This document shows positions 23,187 to 24,978 of a stretch of 24,978 nt of DNA, in pieces (the stretch's first letter is position 1; each line of letters opens with the position of its first letter). The position numbers and the translations under genes were made by a program. The notes beneath the pieces are model-generated. The model was not told the DNA's origin and did not search any database. It worked only from the letters and a program-made list of their open reading frames with translations. Location of the stretch: positions 3,139 to 28,116 of the forward strand of contig DBFP01000021.1 in assembly GCA_002294405.1 (NCBI GenBank), read 5' to 3'. The DNA comes from Anaerolineales bacterium UBA877 (GTDB taxonomy: Bacteria; Chloroflexota; Anaerolineae; Anaerolineales; Villigracilaceae).

Positions 23187-24978
23187 TCATCGATATGCAG
23201 CTGATTCCAGTAATGATTGTCCAATAAATCCTGCCTTGCCAGGGTTATCTTCTTCCAATAAGACAACCACCGAAAGAGGGACTCCCTGCCAATCGGGCAG
23301 GGTTCCACCCAGTGACCAGAAGAAATTGTGGTTCGAATCGGTCACCCGGGACGTCCATTGCCAAAAAGGTCCGTCGCCAATCATTAATGATTTTGCGGTG
23401 GCCTCAGCTGCACCCGAGGGAAAGATACTCAGCGGTTCACCAAGTGCGGGTATTATGCTCCAACCTTTGTTGGGGATCTCCACAGCCATGGCTAAACGAG
23501 GAGTTGGTTTTACTCCATGATTACTTAATGAAGCAGCTGCAAGTGCCATTTGCAGTGGGCTGAGGCGCAAGGTGCCACCCGGGGTGGATATGAGTGCCAC
23601 AGGAAGCCTCAATTCTGGGGCCGTGTAAAAACCCAAGGCAGACAACACATTCCCCGCAATTTCATAAGACGGGATTGTTCGGTACCCCGCCGCATGGAAA
23701 AAAGGCTGCAATGCTTCTCCAGGAATGTATGTTCCCTGTGCAGCCCGGTCCAGCATCGGGGAATTGGGATCCTTGAGTAAAGTGGATACCTGGGATTCTA
23801 AAACATTTGGATCAAATGTAGGATGTGAAGCCATGACGAGAATTTCGCCGCTGGCAGCGTTGATTAAAATGATGGCACCCATTGAGTTACCAAGCAATTC
23901 ATCAGCTTGTTGCTGCAATTCCATATCAAGACTTAATCGAATATTCAAACCTGGAGGTGGTTGTCCATAGACCAGGTAGTCCCACCAGATAGTATTGACC
24001 GGGTTTCCCTGCAACCCTCGCAGATATTCATCGAGACTGGTTTCGAGACCAGATTGACCATAATTTGGATTTGTATATCCGGTCACCGGAGCAAGCCTGG
24101 GGTATAGATAAACACGTAAATAATCACCTGGTTTTCCAATGGAAATGTTTATTGGAGTTTCATGGCGATCAAAAAGGCTGCCGCGTTTTACATAGCGATC
24201 GGAAATTGAGCGACGTGCATTATCTGTGCGATTTAAGATATCAGGGCCGCGCCAGACAGCCCACCAGGTGTTCAGTGCCGCCAACGCCAGAAGTCCAAAA
24301 CCGATCAGCCCAGCCAGGATGAAATATGGCCGAGGTTTTGGGATGGATGCGGACTCTTTATCGGGTTGGCTGGATATGAGGAGCAGGATCAGAAGTGCAA
24401 GAAAGGATGTCAGCAGGGATGAGCCGCCATAAGATACAAAAGGAAGGGTTACACCCGTCAGGGGCAGGAGACGAATATTGCCTCCGATGATAAGGATGGA
24501 CTGAGTTCCAAGGTAAGCAGTCAATCCGGCAGCCAGGATCCTTCGGAAATTATTCGGGGCGCGTAGAGCGATGCCAATGCCCCGTGAGGCAAATAATCCG
24601 ATCAGTCCAAGCAAACCCAGAGTCCCAATCAGACCGGTTTCTTCCGCAATTGAGGTAAAGACAAAGTCTGAAATTGCCACAGGCACCAAGCCGGGGCTCC
24701 CCAAACCTGGTCCACGACCGAAAACCCCTCCATTGGCAACCGCCATTAACGATTGTACGATCTGAAAGGAACTCCCGGAAGGATCCAGCCAGGGGTTAAT
24801 CCAGGCATCGATGCGGATTCGGATCAGGTCAAAGAAGAAGTAACCGGCAATCCCTGCCAATACCAGCCCCGCCAGGCTAAATATTATTATTCGCGTTTTT
24901 CCGGTTGCCACGAACAGGATGATCGTATAGAGGAAAGTAAAAATTGAAACAGTCCCGAGGTCACGCTGAAATATTAGC
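23187..24978 (-). CDS. SEDS (FtsW/RodA) polymerase fused to a PBP-like transpeptidase domain, 5' end outside window
   Basis: The frame stays open to the window edge, so the N-terminus is missing; the visible part has about 596 codons. Residue numbers below count from the internal GTG at 24909-24911. The SEDS half (upstream to about 180) has QRDLG near the edge, SDFVFTSIAEETG with the presumed catalytic Asp82, and PLTGVTLPFVSYGGSSLL (150-167). After a linker and a new membrane segment (about 195-218) comes a class B PBP fold: RGSLFDRHETPI (243-254), YGQSGLE (284-290), GAIILINAASGEILVMASHPTFDPN (345-369) and LSPLQMALAAASLSNHGVKPTP (450-471). The active-site Ser and Lys are replaced: PGSTFK of the family reads PGEALQ (397-402). 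No SxN or KTG is seen. It may polymerise glycan, with its PBP half acting as an inert partner. Confidence 0.88.
   Translation of the reverse strand, partial: LIFQRDLGTVSIFTFLYTIILFVATGKTRIIIFSLAGLVLAGIAGYFFFDLIRIRIDAWINPWLDPSGSSFQIVQSLMAVANGGVFGRGPGLGSPGLVPVAISDFVFTSIAEETGLIGTLGLLGLIGLFASRGIGIALRAPNNFRRILAAGLTAYLGTQSILIIGGNIRLLPLTGVTLPFVSYGGSSLLTSFLALLILLLISSQPDKESASIPKPRPYFILAGLIGFGLLALAALNTWWAVWRGPDILNRTDNARRSISDRYVKRGSLFDRHETPINISIGKPGDYLRVYLYPRLAPVTGYTNPNYGQSGLETSLDEYLRGLQGNPVNTIWWDYLVYGQPPPGLNIRLSLDMELQQQADELLGNSMGAIILINAASGEILVMASHPTFDPNVLESQVSTLLKDPNSPMLDRAAQGTYIPGEALQPFFHAAGYRTIPSYEIAGNVLSALGFYTAPELRLPVALISTPGGTLRLSPLQMALAAASLSNHGVKPTPRLAMAVEIPNKGWSIIPALGEPLSIFPSGAAEATAKSLMIGDGPFWQWTSRVTDSNHNFFWSLGGTLPDWQGVPLSVVVLLEEDNPGKAGFIGQSLLESAAYR

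Noticed and set aside
1..24978. Mobile element, prophage or defence island
   Set aside because: No transposase, integrase, phage or restriction genes and no terminal repeats were seen; the CPBP protease alone does not indicate a defence system.

Overview
The window looks like a chromosomal segment of a Chloroflexota bacterium, most likely class Anaerolineae. This is an inference from protein style (Thr/Pro-rich tails on secreted domains, a FabL-type reductase, a RodZ-like protein with two HTH domains, minCDE joined to rodA) and moderate GC. No rRNA or other marker gene is present to confirm it. It reads as core genome: I see no insertion sequence, phage gene, CRISPR array, tRNA or rRNA.

Layout. 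1-5 kb: on the minus strand an RRM RNA-binding protein and a FabL-like SDR; on the plus strand a class III aminotransferase; then on the minus strand a DUF1697 gene tightly coupled to fumC. 5.2-10.5 kb, plus strand: a histidine ammonia-lyase homologue, murJ, a membrane-anchored TPR-like protein and a CPBP-family membrane protein. 10.5-14.1 kb, minus strand: rplI, a rodZ-like gene and rimO. 14.3-18.6 kb, plus strand: minC-minD-minE-rodA-gltX with 1-14 bp gaps or an overlap. 18.7-21.2 kb, minus strand: glnS and a TauE/SafE permease. 21.4-23.2 kb, plus strand: a small membrane protein, then tyrS behind a long leader. The minus-strand gene from 23.2 kb runs off the end and encodes a SEDS glycosyltransferase fused to a penicillin-binding-protein-like domain.

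Theme. Much of the window serves envelope growth and division: MurJ (lipid II flipping), RodA and the SEDS-PBP fusion (glycan polymerisation), the RodZ-like protein (shape), MinCDE (septum placement). Three aminoacyl-tRNA synthetases (GltX, GlnS, TyrS), RimO and L9 make up a translation component.

Most interesting signals. (1) The tyrS leader at 21735-21955 reads as a complete ribosome-mediated transcription attenuator: a promoter, a 14-codon leader peptide with the run FYYDY, and three mutually exclusive hairpins ending in a strong intrinsic terminator. (2) The SEDS-PBP fusion keeps the presumed polymerase Asp but lacks recognisable SxxK, SxN and KTG transpeptidase motifs, so its PBP half looks catalytically dead. 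(3) An intrinsic terminator sits only a few bases before the rodZ-like start codon. (4) Several genes have a -10-like box 6-10 nt before the start codon and no good ribosome binding site, suggesting leaderless or near-leaderless mRNAs.
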